Source of the DNA: Mycobacteriales bacterium
GTDB lineage: Bacteria > Actinomycetota > Actinomycetes > JAFAQI01
DNA: 38,870 nt
Assembly: GCA_035504215.1 (NCBI GenBank)
Contig: DATJSI010000097.1
Coordinates: 1-38,870, forward strand
Direction of reading: 5' to 3'
The position numbers and the translations under genes were made by a program. Under the pieces are notes generated by a model, which was given only the letters and a program-made list of their open reading frames with translations, had not been told where the DNA came from and did no database searches. This document shows positions 1 to 7,958 of this stretch, piece after piece (position 1 is the stretch's first letter; each line of letters begins with the position of its first letter).

Positions 1-121
1 TGCTCGACGCGCTCGGAGTGGTCGAGTTGCCGCTGGTGCCGTTGCCCCCGCTGCTGCCAGAGCTGCAGCCGGCCACGATGACGAGCAGGGCGAGCGCAAG
101 ACCGAGGCTGAGCTTCCTCAT
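1..121 (-). CDS. Lipoprotein, N-terminal part only (runs off left edge)
   Basis: Forty codons are visible from an ATG at 121 to the window edge. The product starts MRKLSLGLALALLVIVAGCSS: a short basic n-region, a leucine/alanine-rich core and a VAGC lipobox with Cys19 as the lipidation site. A Ser/Gly/Asn/Thr linker follows, as in actinobacterial surface lipoproteins. It should be exported by Sec and anchored to the outer face of the membrane. The body of the protein is outside the window, so function is unknown. It lies 50 nt downstream of an SDR gene on the same strand and could be its operon partner. One guess is a solute-binding protein, but nothing visible proves that. I see no clear ribosome binding site. 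Confidence 0.7.
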   Translation of the reverse strand, partial: MRKLSLGLALALLVIVAGCSSGSSGGNGTSGNSTTPSASS

Positions 122-171
122 GATCCAACCGTACCCGCGGGCGGCCGGGAAACGACGATGCGGGCCGTCGG

Positions 172-909
172 TCAGAACCGGGCGGACAGCCCGCCGTCAA
201 CGGTGATCGTCTGTCCCGTGAGGTAGCTGTTCTCGTCGCTGCACAACCAGACGGCATGTACGGCGATCTCGGGCGGTTGTGCCGCGCGGCGGATCGGCAG
301 CCGCTCGTGACCGACGTAGATCGACTGGAACCATTCGCTGTCCAGCTCGTTCTCACCATCGACGATCGACATCGGCGTCTCGACGAAGCCGGGCGCGATC
401 GCGTTCACGAGTACGCCGGAGCCGGCGAGCTCGAGCGCAACCGTGCGAGTCGCGGCTTCGAGGCCGCCCTTCGAGACGTCGTAGGCGAGCGAGAGTGGTT
501 CGCTCAGCCGGCCGTGGATGCTGGTGATGTTGAGGATGCGGCCATATCCCCGCTCGGCCATCTGCGCGCCGAGCCGGCTCATCAGGAACACCGGCGAGTG
601 CAGATTCACCTGCAGGGTGCGGTCGTAGGACGCCCGGCGTAGCGCCGTTGCGGGTTCCGGGATGGAGACCCCGGCGCAGTTGACGAGGATGTCGACGCCG
701 CCGAGCCGGTCGTTGGCCGCGGCCACGATGTGGTCGAGCGCGGTGGGGTCGGCGAGGTCGGCGGTCAGGACCGGCACCGGTCCGCCCTCGGCAAGGTCCA
801 GGCCGAGGACGGCGGCGCTTTGGTCGAGGAACGCCTGGGCAATTGCTCCCCCGATGCCCCCGGCGGCGCCGGTAATGAGCGCTCGCCGTCCAGCCAGGCG
901 ATCGCCCAC
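172..909 (-). CDS. SDR-family NAD(P)-dependent oxidoreductase
   Basis: A classical short-chain dehydrogenase of 245 aa, a normal family length. From the chosen GTG at 909 the cofactor loop TGAAGGIG is at residues 13-20, NCAG (for NNAG) at 77-80, the catalytic Ser at 130, and the YxxxK pair at Tyr143/Lys147. The C-terminus ends in the usual YLTGQTITVDGG segment. An ATG at 972 would add 21 residues unlike an SDR N-terminus, so GTG 909 (MGDRLAGRRALITG) is preferred. A -10-like TACTGT at 922-917 would make the message nearly leaderless from this GTG. The gene diverges from an SMP-30 lactonase, with LacI-type operator sequences between them. A role as sugar or sugar-acid dehydrogenase is inferred from context. 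Confidence 0.88.
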   Translation of the reverse strand: MGDRLAGRRALITGAAGGIGGAIAQAFLDQSAAVLGLDLAEGGPVPVLTADLADPTALDHIVAAANDRLGGVDILVNCAGVSIPEPATALRRASYDRTLQVNLHSPVFLMSRLGAQMAERGYGRILNITSIHGRLSEPLSLAYDVSKGGLEAATRTVALELAGSGVLVNAIAPGFVETPMSIVDGENELDSEWFQSIYVGHERLPIRRAAQPPEIAVHAVWLCSDENSYLTGQTITVDGGLSARF

Positions 910-943
910 AACCAGCACAGTACCAGGTTGAATGGCGGTTTGA

Positions 944-957
944 TGGAATCGGTTCTT
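944..957. promoter_or_regulatory. Putative LacI-family operator A
   Basis: TGGAATCGGTTCTT lies upstream of the minus-strand SDR gene. It matches the site at 12413-12426 in 13 of 14 positions although the two are 11 kb apart. The form, GGAA and TTC arms around a central CG, is typical of LacI-family operators. It would overlap the weak -35 (CATCAA, 945-940) of the SDR promoter. Confidence 0.55.
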
Positions 958-1021
958 CGGGCGCTTGACCACCGAGTTGACGGTTAGTCCGGGGGAACGG
1001 CAGAACCCGGCTCGATTTGAC

Positions 1022-1035
1022 TGGAAAGGTTTTCA
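1022..1035. promoter_or_regulatory. Putative LacI-family operator B
   Basis: TGGAAAGGTTTTCA is a near-perfect palindrome 51 nt upstream of the lactonase start at 1086. A TTGACT -35-like hexamer (1017-1022) abuts its left end, so repressor bound here would block RNA polymerase. No good -10 is visible; TTCGGT at 1041-1046 is the best candidate. Confidence 0.5.
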
Positions 1036-1085
1036 TGCCGTTCGGTTGCCGGGTTCGACGACGGGATCGTTCGGGGGAGTGGCAG

Positions 1086-1922
1086 ATGGCGGTCGGGGGG
1101 GTCGACGTGCACGGCCGGGTGGTCGCGGCCGAGCTGTACTTTCCGGAAGGCTTGCGCTGGCGCGACGGAGCGCTCTGGTTCACCGACCAGTACGGCGGCA
1201 CGGTCTGCCGGATCGGTGGCGGCTACGAGGTGGTTGCGCGGATGCCGGGCCGACCAGGTGGGCTCGGCTGGACCAAGGACGGCACGCTGCTGGTGGTCGC
1301 GATGGAGCGCAGGTCGGTGCTCTCAGTGGCACCCGGCGGCGCCCTCACCCTTTACGCCGACCTGTCCCACCTGCTGCCTGCGTATGCGAACGACATGCTG
1401 GTCGACCCGCAGGGGCGGGCGTACGTCGGCAATTACGGCTTCGACGTCGAGCACGGTGAGGCCGAGGCACTCACCCGGATCGCTCGGGTCGACCCTGACC
1501 GTTCGACGCACGTCGAGCCGCCGGAGCTGATGTTCCCCAACGGCACCGTGCTGGTGGATGGCGGCCGGACGATGGTTATCGCCGAGACCTTCGGCGACCG
1601 GCTGACCGAGCTGACCGTTGCTCCCGACGGCGGCCTGTCCGACCCGCGGACATTGCTGGAGCTGCCCAAGGGCTCCGGTCCGGACGGCATCGCCGTCGAT
1701 CGCGCGGGCCGGGTCTGGGTGGCGTGCGCGTTCTCCAGCCGGGCCATCGCGGTCACCCGGGCCGGCGAGATCGATGCCGAGATCGAGGTCCCCGGCGAGG
1801 GCGTCTACTGCCCCGAGATCGGCGGTCCGAACGGCACCACGCTCTACCTCGGCATCGCGTCCCTCGACGAGGAGTACGCCGCACGGACGCCGACCGGCCG
1901 GATCGAGGCGTACGACCTGTAG
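1086..1922 (+). CDS. SMP-30/gluconolactonase-type sugar lactonase
   Basis: The 278-aa product is a six-bladed propeller lactonase of the SMP-30/gluconolactonase/LRE family, which hydrolyses sugar lactones using one divalent metal. The expected metal ligands are present: Glu21 in FPEGLRW, Asn152 in FPNGT and Asp200 in GPDGI. An upstream in-frame ATG at 1017 exists, but the start at 1086 has a GGGGAG ribosome site 7 nt before it. The paralogue at 2702-3535 also begins just before this conserved segment. The protein has no signal peptide and should be cytoplasmic. It is closely similar to that paralogue (shared AAELxFPEGLRWRDG, ANDM, GRAYVGNYGxDV, FPNG, ETFxDR), so the locus has two lactonases in differently oriented units. 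Confidence 0.88.
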   Translation: MAVGGVDVHGRVVAAELYFPEGLRWRDGALWFTDQYGGTVCRIGGGYEVVARMPGRPGGLGWTKDGTLLVVAMERRSVLSVAPGGALTLYADLSHLLPAYANDMLVDPQGRAYVGNYGFDVEHGEAEALTRIARVDPDRSTHVEPPELMFPNGTVLVDGGRTMVIAETFGDRLTELTVAPDGGLSDPRTLLELPKGSGPDGIAVDRAGRVWVACAFSSRAIAVTRAGEIDAEIEVPGEGVYCPEIGGPNGTTLYLGIASLDEEYAARTPTGRIEAYDL

Positions 1923-1943
1923 CCGGTCTTCGAGGTCTGTGGC

Positions 1944-2705
1944 CTAGTACATGAGCTGGCCACCGGTGACGTTGAGCGTCGCCCCGGTGACGTAGCGCGC
2001 GTCGTCGCCCATCAGGAACGACACGGTGGATGCCAGCTCCTCGACCGCGGCCATCCGGCCGAGCGGAACCATCTGCCGGAAGTCCTCGATCTGCTGCTCG
2101 GACAACCCGCCGAGCATCATCTCCGTCTCCACGAATCCCGGGGCCACGGTGTTGACGCGGACCCCGTGCGGGGCGAACGTGCGAGCCAGCCCGCGCGACA
2201 TCGACACGACTCCGCCCTTGGTGGTGGCGTAGACCACGGCGCCGCCGAACCCGCCCGTGTTCCACGCCTGTGACGTGAAGTTGACGATGGACCCGCCTTG
2301 CCCCTGCCGAACGAGCGCGGTCGCAACCGCGCGGTTCAGGAAGAAGGTGGCTTTGAGGTTCACGTCGATCTGCAGGTCCCAGTCCTCCTCGCTCACCTCC
2401 TCGACCGTCGCGCGCCGGCGAAGTACGGCGGCCAGATGCGCGAGGCCGAGAAAGCGGTCCGCGGCCGAGAGCGCCGCCTCGACCAGGGCGTCGTGGCCGG
2501 CGAGGTCGCGCAGGTCGGTCGCCCAGGCGCGATGCCCGTCACCGGGTAGCGCGCCCACCACGGCGTCGAGCGGGTCGGCGTCCCGATCGACGGCGATCAC
2601 CGCAGCTCCGTCGTCGGCAAGTCGGCGCGCGGTGGCGGCCCCGATCCCTCGTGCGGCACCGGTGACGATCACGCTCGGGCGGCCTCCGGCCACGGGCGTG
2701 GTCAT
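1944..2705 (-). CDS. SDR-family oxidoreductase, last gene of the dehydratase operon
   Basis: A 253-aa short-chain dehydrogenase. The cofactor loop TGAARGIG is at 15-22, catalytic Ser at 145, Tyr159 and Lys163 in YATTK, and the C-terminus reads YVTGATLNVTGG. Unusually, the NNAG segment after strand 4 is replaced by HLAA (90-93). The loop still fits a Rossmann fold, but the usual Asn is missing. Its start ATG overlaps the stop of the upstream lactonase (ATGA at 2702-2705), so translation is coupled. As final gene of the operon dehydratase, E1 alpha, E1 beta, lactonase, SDR it probably oxidises a pathway intermediate, either the starting sugar or the product of the dehydratase. It converges with the other lactonase gene with a 21-nt gap. 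Confidence 0.88.
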   Translation of the reverse strand: MTTPVAGGRPSVIVTGAARGIGAATARRLADDGAAVIAVDRDADPLDAVVGALPGDGHRAWATDLRDLAGHDALVEAALSAADRFLGLAHLAAVLRRRATVEEVSEEDWDLQIDVNLKATFFLNRAVATALVRQGQGGSIVNFTSQAWNTGGFGGAVVYATTKGGVVSMSRGLARTFAPHGVRVNTVAPGFVETEMMLGGLSEQQIEDFRQMVPLGRMAAVEELASTVSFLMGDDARYVTGATLNVTGGQLMY

Positions 2706-3535
2706 GAGAGCGGCACCGCGAGAATGCGGCCGGCCGGATGGGCCGCCGCCTCCACTTCGTCGAGCGGAGCGACGGCGACGAACAACGTGTGTCCGTCATC
2801 GCCGATCACACAGCAGTTCACGCCCACCCCCGGGATCCGGATCTCGTCGACGACCTCACCGCCGCGCGTCACGGCGACCGCTCGTTCGCCGTACGCGCAG
2901 GGCACCCAGATCACCCCGTCGGCGGTCACTGCGATGCCGTCCGGCCCCGAGCCGGCCGGGAGCTCGACGATCGGTCTCGGGTCGAACAACCCGCCGTCGC
3001 GGCCGATCGACATCTCGGTCACCCGGTCCGCGAACGTCTCGGCGACGAGCAGCGTCCAGCCGTCGTCCACGATGACGCAGCCGTTGGGGAAGACCACCTC
3101 GGGCGGCTCGACGAGCACAGCACCGTCGGGGTTCACCCGGACGAGATGGGTCGCCTCGACCGGCGCACCCGCATCGACGTCGTAGCCGTAGTTGCCCACG
3201 TACGCCCGGCCGTGTGCGTCGACGACCATGTCGTTGGCGAGCTGCGGGCACACCTCGGACAGGTCGGCGTACGTCGAGGTCGAGCCGTCGGCGGCCACCG
3301 CGCGGAGCGCCTTCTCCTGCATGGAAACGGCCAGCAACGTGCCGTCCGGCAGCCACCCGAGACCGCTCGGTTGGCCCGGAACCTCGGCAACCACGCGGGT
3401 TCCGGACCGGCTCAGGCACGACACCGTGCCGCCGAAGACGTCGGAGAACCACAGCGAGCCGTCGCGCCAGCGCAGCCCCTCCGGAAAGAACAGCTCGGCG
3501 GCGGCAACCGAGTGCCGGGAGAAGTCGGCCGGCAT
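2702..3535 (-). CDS. SMP-30/gluconolactonase-type sugar lactonase, paralogue 2
   Basis: A 277-aa SMP-30 family lactonase and paralogue of the protein at 1086-1922. Metal-binding Glu19 lies in FPEGLRW, with the FPNG Asn and GPDGI Asp also present. The start ATG at 3535 overlaps the stop codon of E1 beta by one base (TGATG), and the gene end overlaps the next SDR start. It is therefore an internal, translationally coupled member of the operon. A start further upstream (3592) would run into the E1 beta coding sequence and is not needed. Expected role: opening of the aldonolactone made by an SDR to the free acid used by the enolase-superfamily dehydratase. It could instead act on another lactone or ester. 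Confidence 0.88.
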   Translation of the reverse strand: MPADFSRHSVAAAELFFPEGLRWRDGSLWFSDVFGGTVSCLSRSGTRVVAEVPGQPSGLGWLPDGTLLAVSMQEKALRAVAADGSTSTYADLSEVCPQLANDMVVDAHGRAYVGNYGYDVDAGAPVEATHLVRVNPDGAVLVEPPEVVFPNGCVIVDDGWTLLVAETFADRVTEMSIGRDGGLFDPRPIVELPAGSGPDGIAVTADGVIWVPCAYGERAVAVTRGGEVVDEIRIPGVGVNCCVIGDDGHTLFVAVAPLDEVEAAAHPAGRILAVPLS

Positions 3536-4524
3536 CAGTAGCGGACCAGAGTCCTCGCCGCGTCGACGATCGCGTCCACGTCCGGCAGCCATGCGTTCTC
3601 GAGGTTCTCGGCGTACGGGATCGGTGTCGCCGGCGACGTGAGCAGGACGGGAGGGGCATCGAACAGCTCGAAGTGCCCAGTGGTCATGCGCGCCACCAGC
3701 GACGCGCCCCAGCCGCCGTCCGGCGGCCCTTCTTGTACGACGAGCAACCGCGAGGTGGTCTCGAGCGAGCGGACGACGGCGTCGTCGTCGAACGGCACGA
3801 GGCAGCGCGGGTCGATCACGCAGGCCTCGATGCCCTCCGCCGACAGCTTGGCCGCTGCGTCGGCCGAGCGGTGTCGCATCTGCTGGGTTGCGACGATGGT
3901 CACGTCGCTGCCCTCGGTCACCACGGCCGCCTCGCCGAGCGGGACGAGCTCGCGTCCGGCCGGCAGCGTCCCCTTGAGGTTGAACAGGTTCTTGTGCTCG
4001 AAGACGAGCACGGGGTTGTCGTCGTCAACCGCGGACTGCATCAGTCCGAACAGGTCCTCGACCGTTCCCGGCACGGCGATTTTCAAGCCGGGAATGTTGA
4101 GGAACCAGTTCTCCGCTGGCTGCGAGTGCTGGGCGCCGAAGCCGCCGCCGGCGCCGTTGCTGAGCCGGATGGTGACCGCAAGGGTCCCCTGCCCGCCGGT
4201 CATGTAGCGCAGCTTCGCCAGCTGGTTCGCCAGCTGGTCGTAGGCGACCCCCGCGAAGTCCGCGAACATCAGCTCGGCGATCGGGCGAAGGCCGGTCAAG
4301 GCCGCCCCGATCGCGGTGCCGATGATCGCCTGCTCGGAGATCGGGGTGTCGCGCACCCGCATCGGACCGAACCGCTCGAGCAGTCCTACCGTCGTCTTGA
4401 ACGCACCACCGGCAGCCGCGACGTCCTCGCCGAAGAACACGACCCGCGGGTCTGCCTCGAGCGCGGCCGCGATCGACTGGCCGACCGCTTGCCGGTAGTT
4501 GGTTTCGCGCGCCTCGCCGCTCAT
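3535..4524 (-). CDS. TPP-dependent 2-oxoacid (or acetoin-type) dehydrogenase E1, beta subunit
   Basis: The 329-aa product has the length and order of an E1 beta subunit. Key segments are VFFGEDVA near 29-36, RVRDTPISEQAIIGTAIGAA at 57-76 with Glu64 as the conserved cofactor-side glutamate, and a C-terminal transketolase-like domain (DPRCLVPFDDDAV, then VVQEGPPDGGWGASLVA). It forms an alpha2beta2 enzyme with the neighbouring E1 alpha, whose stop overlaps this start (ATGA, 4521-4524). Family members decarboxylate pyruvate, branched-chain oxoacids or acetoin and normally pass the acyl group to a lipoyl E2. No E2 or E3 gene is in this window. Position between a sugar-acid dehydratase and a lactonase suggests a substrate other than pyruvate, but this is inference. 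Confidence 0.9.
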   Translation of the reverse strand: MSGEARETNYRQAVGQSIAAALEADPRVVFFGEDVAAAGGAFKTTVGLLERFGPMRVRDTPISEQAIIGTAIGAALTGLRPIAELMFADFAGVAYDQLANQLAKLRYMTGGQGTLAVTIRLSNGAGGGFGAQHSQPAENWFLNIPGLKIAVPGTVEDLFGLMQSAVDDDNPVLVFEHKNLFNLKGTLPAGRELVPLGEAAVVTEGSDVTIVATQQMRHRSADAAAKLSAEGIEACVIDPRCLVPFDDDAVVRSLETTSRLLVVQEGPPDGGWGASLVARMTTGHFELFDAPPVLLTSPATPIPYAENLENAWLPDVDAIVDAARTLVRY

Positions 4525-5522
4525 GCGAACACGTCCGTCGTGAGTGCCGACAGCCGGGGCTCGGGACTGGCGAGCGCTCGGTCCATTGCTTCCGACACCT
4601 CGCGTGCGGCGCTCTCGGCCGCCTCGTCGTCGGCTCCGGAGTCGAGCCGGCCCTGGCTGATCAAGGCATCCCGCAGGAGGCTGATCGGGTCGCGCGCCAA
4701 CCACTCGTCGAGCTCACCGGTCGGTCGGTAGGTCGCCTGGTCGCTGCGGGAGTGGCCGTGATGACGGTAGGTGTTGGCCTCGAGCAACACCGGCCCGTTG
4801 CCGCGCCGGGCGTGGTCGAGGGCCCATTCCGCGGCCGCCTGCATGGTGCGCACGTCGTTGCCGTCGACGCGCACGCCGGGTATCCCGTACGCGGCGGCAC
4901 GGTCGGCGAGGACCGTGATCCCCGTCGTCTGGGCCACGGCGCTGTACTCGCCGTACTGGTTGTTCTCCAGTACGAACAGCACAGGGAGCTTCCACACCGC
5001 GGCCATGTTCAGGCTCTCGTGGAAGGCGCCGATGTTGCTGGCGCCGTCGCCGAAGAACGCAACCGCGACCGAGCCGGTGCCGAGCACCTGCGACGCGTAG
5101 GCCGCGCCGAGCGAGATGGGCAGGTTCGCGCCCACGATGGCGTTGGAACCGAGCGCGCCTCTCGCGACATCGGTCAGGTGCATGGAGCCGCCCTTGCCAT
5201 GGCACAGCCCGAGCTCGCGGCCGAGGATCTCCGCGAAGCAGCGGTCGAGCTCGGATCCGATCGCGATGACGGCGCCGTGGCCGCGGTAGGTGCAGGTCAT
5301 CGTGTCCTGTGGCTGCATGGCCGCACACACGCCGACGGCGACCGCCTCCTGGCCGCTGTAGAGATGCGTGCTGCCGCGAACCAGGCCCTTGAGAAACAGC
5401 GTCTGCACGCCGTCCTCGAACCCGCGGATCAGCCGCATCGTCCGCAACAGCGCGGTGGCGTCGGCGGTCAGCGAGTCGTGGACGGTCGGCCAGCTGGTCG
5501 GGATCTCGCTAGCGGTGCCCAC
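4521..5522 (-). CDS. TPP-dependent 2-oxoacid (or acetoin-type) dehydrogenase E1, alpha subunit
   Basis: A 333-aa E1 alpha subunit. The TPP/Mg motif starts with GDG at 158-160 and ends with NN at 187-188. The N-terminal TYRGHG (78-83) and GKGGSMH (109-115) segments and the YRHHGHSRSD loop near 255 are all typical. The start is GTG at 5522 with a GAGGAG ribosome site 8 nt upstream; the nearby ATG at 5529 is out of frame and stops at once. It follows the dehydratase gene by 15 nt and overlaps E1 beta. The catalytic core looks complete. The specific substrate (pyruvate, acetoin, or a deoxy-keto sugar acid) cannot be decided from motifs. Confidence 0.9.
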   Translation of the reverse strand: MGTASEIPTSWPTVHDSLTADATALLRTMRLIRGFEDGVQTLFLKGLVRGSTHLYSGQEAVAVGVCAAMQPQDTMTCTYRGHGAVIAIGSELDRCFAEILGRELGLCHGKGGSMHLTDVARGALGSNAIVGANLPISLGAAYASQVLGTGSVAVAFFGDGASNIGAFHESLNMAAVWKLPVLFVLENNQYGEYSAVAQTTGITVLADRAAAYGIPGVRVDGNDVRTMQAAAEWALDHARRGNGPVLLEANTYRHHGHSRSDQATYRPTGELDEWLARDPISLLRDALISQGRLDSGADDEAAESAAREVSEAMDRALASPEPRLSALTTDVFA

Positions 5523-5537
5523 TGTTCATGCTCCTCG

Positions 5538-6647
5538 TCACTCTCGATCCGCTCTGTGCGCGGCGACGTAGTCCCAGTCCAGCTGCCAGCCCAGCCCCGG
5601 CGCGTCCGGCAGCTTCAGCATGCCGCCGGACAGTGTGGGCCGGTTGACGACCAGATTCCACCAGAAGGGGTCGCGGTCCGGGTGGAAGCACTCGGCGAAC
5701 GTCCCGTGCGGTTGGCTCGCGATCAGGTGCGCCGCCACGTGCGGTTCCTCGTGATGGGCGACGCGTACGTCGTAGGCCAGGGCGACCGCGGCCATCCGCC
5801 GCCAGGCGGTCGGGCCGCCCGACCACGAGGCGTCGAAGTTGCAGAAGTCGATCGCGCCGGCCTCCATGAGGTCGCGGCAGCCGCTCACGGTGTACTCCGA
5901 CTGCCCGGCCGCAACCGGCAGCCCGCCGAGGTAGCGCACGTCGCGAAGCGATCGCCGGTCGTTGTGCCAGCGCACCGGCTCCTCGAACCAGGTCACGTCG
6001 AGGTCGGCGCAGCGGCGGGCCAGCTCGACCGCGTCGGCCACCGAGTAGCCCTGGTTCGCGTCGATCGTCAGCACGAAGTCCGGCCCGGCCGTCTTGCGCA
6101 CGGTCTCGACCCGGGCCGCGTCCTCCGCGGGGGACAGGCCACCCACCTTCAGCTTCATCCCGGCCAGGCCGATCTCGAGATAGCCCTCCACCTCCGCGAC
6201 GAGGTCGGCATCGGTCTGGCCGTAATAGCCGCCGATGACCACCATCGGCACCGCGTCGCGGTAGCCACCCCACAACCGCCACAACGGGCAGTTGAGCGCC
6301 TTGCCGAGCGCGTCCCACGCGGCGGTGTCCAACCCGGCGAGCGCCACCAGGCCGATCCGGCGGTCGCGCAGGATGTCGAAGGTCGCGCGGTACCCGAGCT
6401 CCCACAGCGCTTCGATGCCGCGCACGTCCCGGCCGACGACCAGCGGCGCGATCTCGTCGTCGACCACTGCCTTGATCTCCTGCAGGGTCCGGTCCTCGTC
6501 TGCGACGTACGCTTCGCCGACCAAGCCGCCCGCGACGTGCAGCCGGACGATCAGCGTCGCCCGATGGGTCATCCGGTAGTGGCTGCCGCGGTACTCGCGC
6601 GCGAGCGGCGCGACCACCGGGACGGTCTCGACTCGATCGATCCTCAC
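5538..6647 (-). CDS. Mandelate racemase/muconate lactonizing enzyme family protein (probable acid-sugar dehydratase)
   Basis: A 369-aa enolase-superfamily enzyme. An N-terminal capping domain is followed by a barrel with Lys165-x-Lys167 (MKLKVGG), metal ligands Asp196 (IDAN), Glu222 (FEEP) and Glu251 (GQSE), and an Asp272/His298-299 pair (CNFDAS, AHHEEPH). The KxK plus Asp-His arrangement is that of the mandelate-racemase subgroup, whose members include many acid-sugar dehydratases. Dehydration of an aldonate to a 2-keto-3-deoxy acid fits the lactonase and SDR neighbours. The start is GTG at 6647 with GAGGA 7 nt upstream. It is the first gene of the minus-strand operon, with a LacI-type operator 34 nt upstream. 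An epimerase or racemase role is the main alternative. Confidence 0.85.
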   Translation of the reverse strand: MRIDRVETVPVVAPLAREYRGSHYRMTHRATLIVRLHVAGGLVGEAYVADEDRTLQEIKAVVDDEIAPLVVGRDVRGIEALWELGYRATFDILRDRRIGLVALAGLDTAAWDALGKALNCPLWRLWGGYRDAVPMVVIGGYYGQTDADLVAEVEGYLEIGLAGMKLKVGGLSPAEDAARVETVRKTAGPDFVLTIDANQGYSVADAVELARRCADLDVTWFEEPVRWHNDRRSLRDVRYLGGLPVAAGQSEYTVSGCRDLMEAGAIDFCNFDASWSGGPTAWRRMAAVALAYDVRVAHHEEPHVAAHLIASQPHGTFAECFHPDRDPFWWNLVVNRPTLSGGMLKLPDAPGLGWQLDWDYVAAHRADRE

Positions 6648-6680
6648 CGCGGGTCCTCGATGCTCGTCTCACCAACGTGC

Positions 6681-6694
6681 TGGAAACGTTTCGC
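6681..6694. promoter_or_regulatory. Putative LacI-family operator C
   Basis: TGGAAACGTTTCGC has a perfect core palindrome AAACGTTT with central CG, the classic LacI-family form. It lies 34 nt upstream of the first gene of the minus-strand catabolic operon and in the divergent region shared with the lacI-type gene. No convincing -10/-35 pair was found around it. Confidence 0.6.
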
Positions 6695-6806
6695 CAGAGT
6701 GTCGCACAGTGCCGGCGCACCCAGCGAGGGATCTGACCGGTTAACCCCCGCATCGAATGTTCGTTCAGTCTCCATCGCGACTACATCTGACTGGTCAATG
6801 CCGCAC

Positions 6807-6820
6807 CGGAACGGATTGCA
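6807..6820. promoter_or_regulatory. Possible autoregulatory LacI-type operator
   Basis: Read on the minus strand this is TGCAATCCGTTCCG, which keeps the TG.AATC.GTTC pattern of operators A and G. It lies 80 nt before the proposed start of the LacI-family gene, where autoregulation would be expected. It is weaker than the others because one arm carries a mismatch. Confidence 0.3.
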
Positions 6821-6899
6821 GTTGTGGCCACCGCCGGCTGGTAAGGTCCGAGCGACAATCGTCGCCCAAGGCGGGGATAGCGATGGGGACAGGGTCGTC

Positions 6900-7943
6900 G
6901 TGACCGCTCGAAACGGCCGGCGCGTCGGTATGCGCGACGTGGCCGAACGCGCCGGTGTTGCGATCTCTTCGGTGTCGCGAGTGCTCTCCGGCAACCCCGA
7001 CGTCAGCACCGTGATGCGCAACCGGGTCGAGGACGCGGTCGCGGCGCTCGGCTACGAGCGGGACCTGATCGCGCAGAGCATGCGCAGCGGCCGGACGATG
7101 TCGATCGGGTTCGTCGCGATCGACGTCGCCAACCCGGTGATCGCGGCGAACTCCGCCGGCGCGGTGACCGAGCTGCGCAAGGCGGGCTACAGCCTGCTGA
7201 TGAGCAACTCCCGCGGCGACCCCGCGCTCGACGCCGAGCACATCCGGCACTTCGAGCTGCGTCGGGTGGACGGTCTGGTCCTCTCCCTCGCCGACGAGCG
7301 GCATCCTCGAACGCTCGACGTGCTGCGCAAGTTCGAAGGGCCGATCGTGCTGATCGACCGTTCGCTGCCGGCCGACATCCCGGCCGGGGCGGTCGTCCAC
7401 AACCACGCCGAGGGCATGGTGCCCGCCGCCGAGCACCTGCTCGACCTCGGCCATCGCCGGCTCGCGCTGATCAACGGCGCACCGAATGTCCGGCCGTCCA
7501 GGGAGCGGGCGGCCGCGGTGCGCCGCGCGGTCAAAGGCCGGTCCGGGGCGACGCTGAACGTGCGGGCCGGCTCGTACTCCGCCGAGCACGGGTACGACGC
7601 GACGCTCGCGGCATTCGCCGAGCCACGTCCACCGACCGCGGTGATCGTCGGCGGAAACCAGATCCTGCAAGGGGTGATGCGGGCGTTGCGTGACCTCGGC
7701 CGGCGGATTCCCGACGACGTCAGCCTGGTGACCTTCGACACGGTGCCGCTGGCCGAGTTCCTCGAGCCGCCGCTGGCCTGCGTGGTCCGCGACCCGATCG
7801 AGGTCGGTCGCCAGGCGGCCGCTCTCCTGCTCGAGCAGATCGAGGGCGCCGAGCCGCGCACCGTGACGGTGCCGACGGAGTTCGTGCCGGCCGGCAGCTG
7901 CGCCGCGCCCCCGAAGCGGCCGGGCGCCCGCGCGGCTGAGTAG
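6900..7943 (+). CDS. LacI-family transcriptional regulator
   Basis: The 347-aa product has an N-terminal LacI helix-turn-helix (residues 11-31: MRDVAERAGV, then SSVSRVLSG) and a hinge region reading NRVEDAVAALGYERD. A periplasmic-binding-protein-like sensor domain runs from about residue 60 to the end (SIGFVAIDVANPV, GLVLSLADE, IVLIDR, DVSLVTFD). The reading frame is open far upstream, but that part lies over genes on the other strand. GTG at 6900 gives the normal family length and places the HTH 10 residues in. An ATG at 6798 would add an atypical extension. It sits between the two catabolic operons, divergent from the dehydratase operon, and is the natural reader of the repeated TGGAAWCGNTTCC-like sites. 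The inducer is probably a sugar or sugar-acid intermediate. Confidence 0.9.
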   Translation: MTARNGRRVGMRDVAERAGVAISSVSRVLSGNPDVSTVMRNRVEDAVAALGYERDLIAQSMRSGRTMSIGFVAIDVANPVIAANSAGAVTELRKAGYSLLMSNSRGDPALDAEHIRHFELRRVDGLVLSLADERHPRTLDVLRKFEGPIVLIDRSLPADIPAGAVVHNHAEGMVPAAEHLLDLGHRRLALINGAPNVRPSRERAAAVRRAVKGRSGATLNVRAGSYSAEHGYDATLAAFAEPRPPTAVIVGGNQILQGVMRALRDLGRRIPDDVSLVTFDTVPLAEFLEPPLACVVRDPIEVGRQAAALLLEQIEGAEPRTVTVPTEFVPAGSCAAPPKRPGARAAE

Positions 7944-7958
7944 TTGATACCGAGCGGT

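Noticed and set aside
4752-6890. Long plus-strand open frame in front of the LacI-type gene
   Set aside because: It lies over E1 alpha and the dehydratase on the other strand, has shadow-type composition (Arg/Ala/Val/Gly/His runs), and has no recognisable domains. Only the part from 6900 is a real protein.
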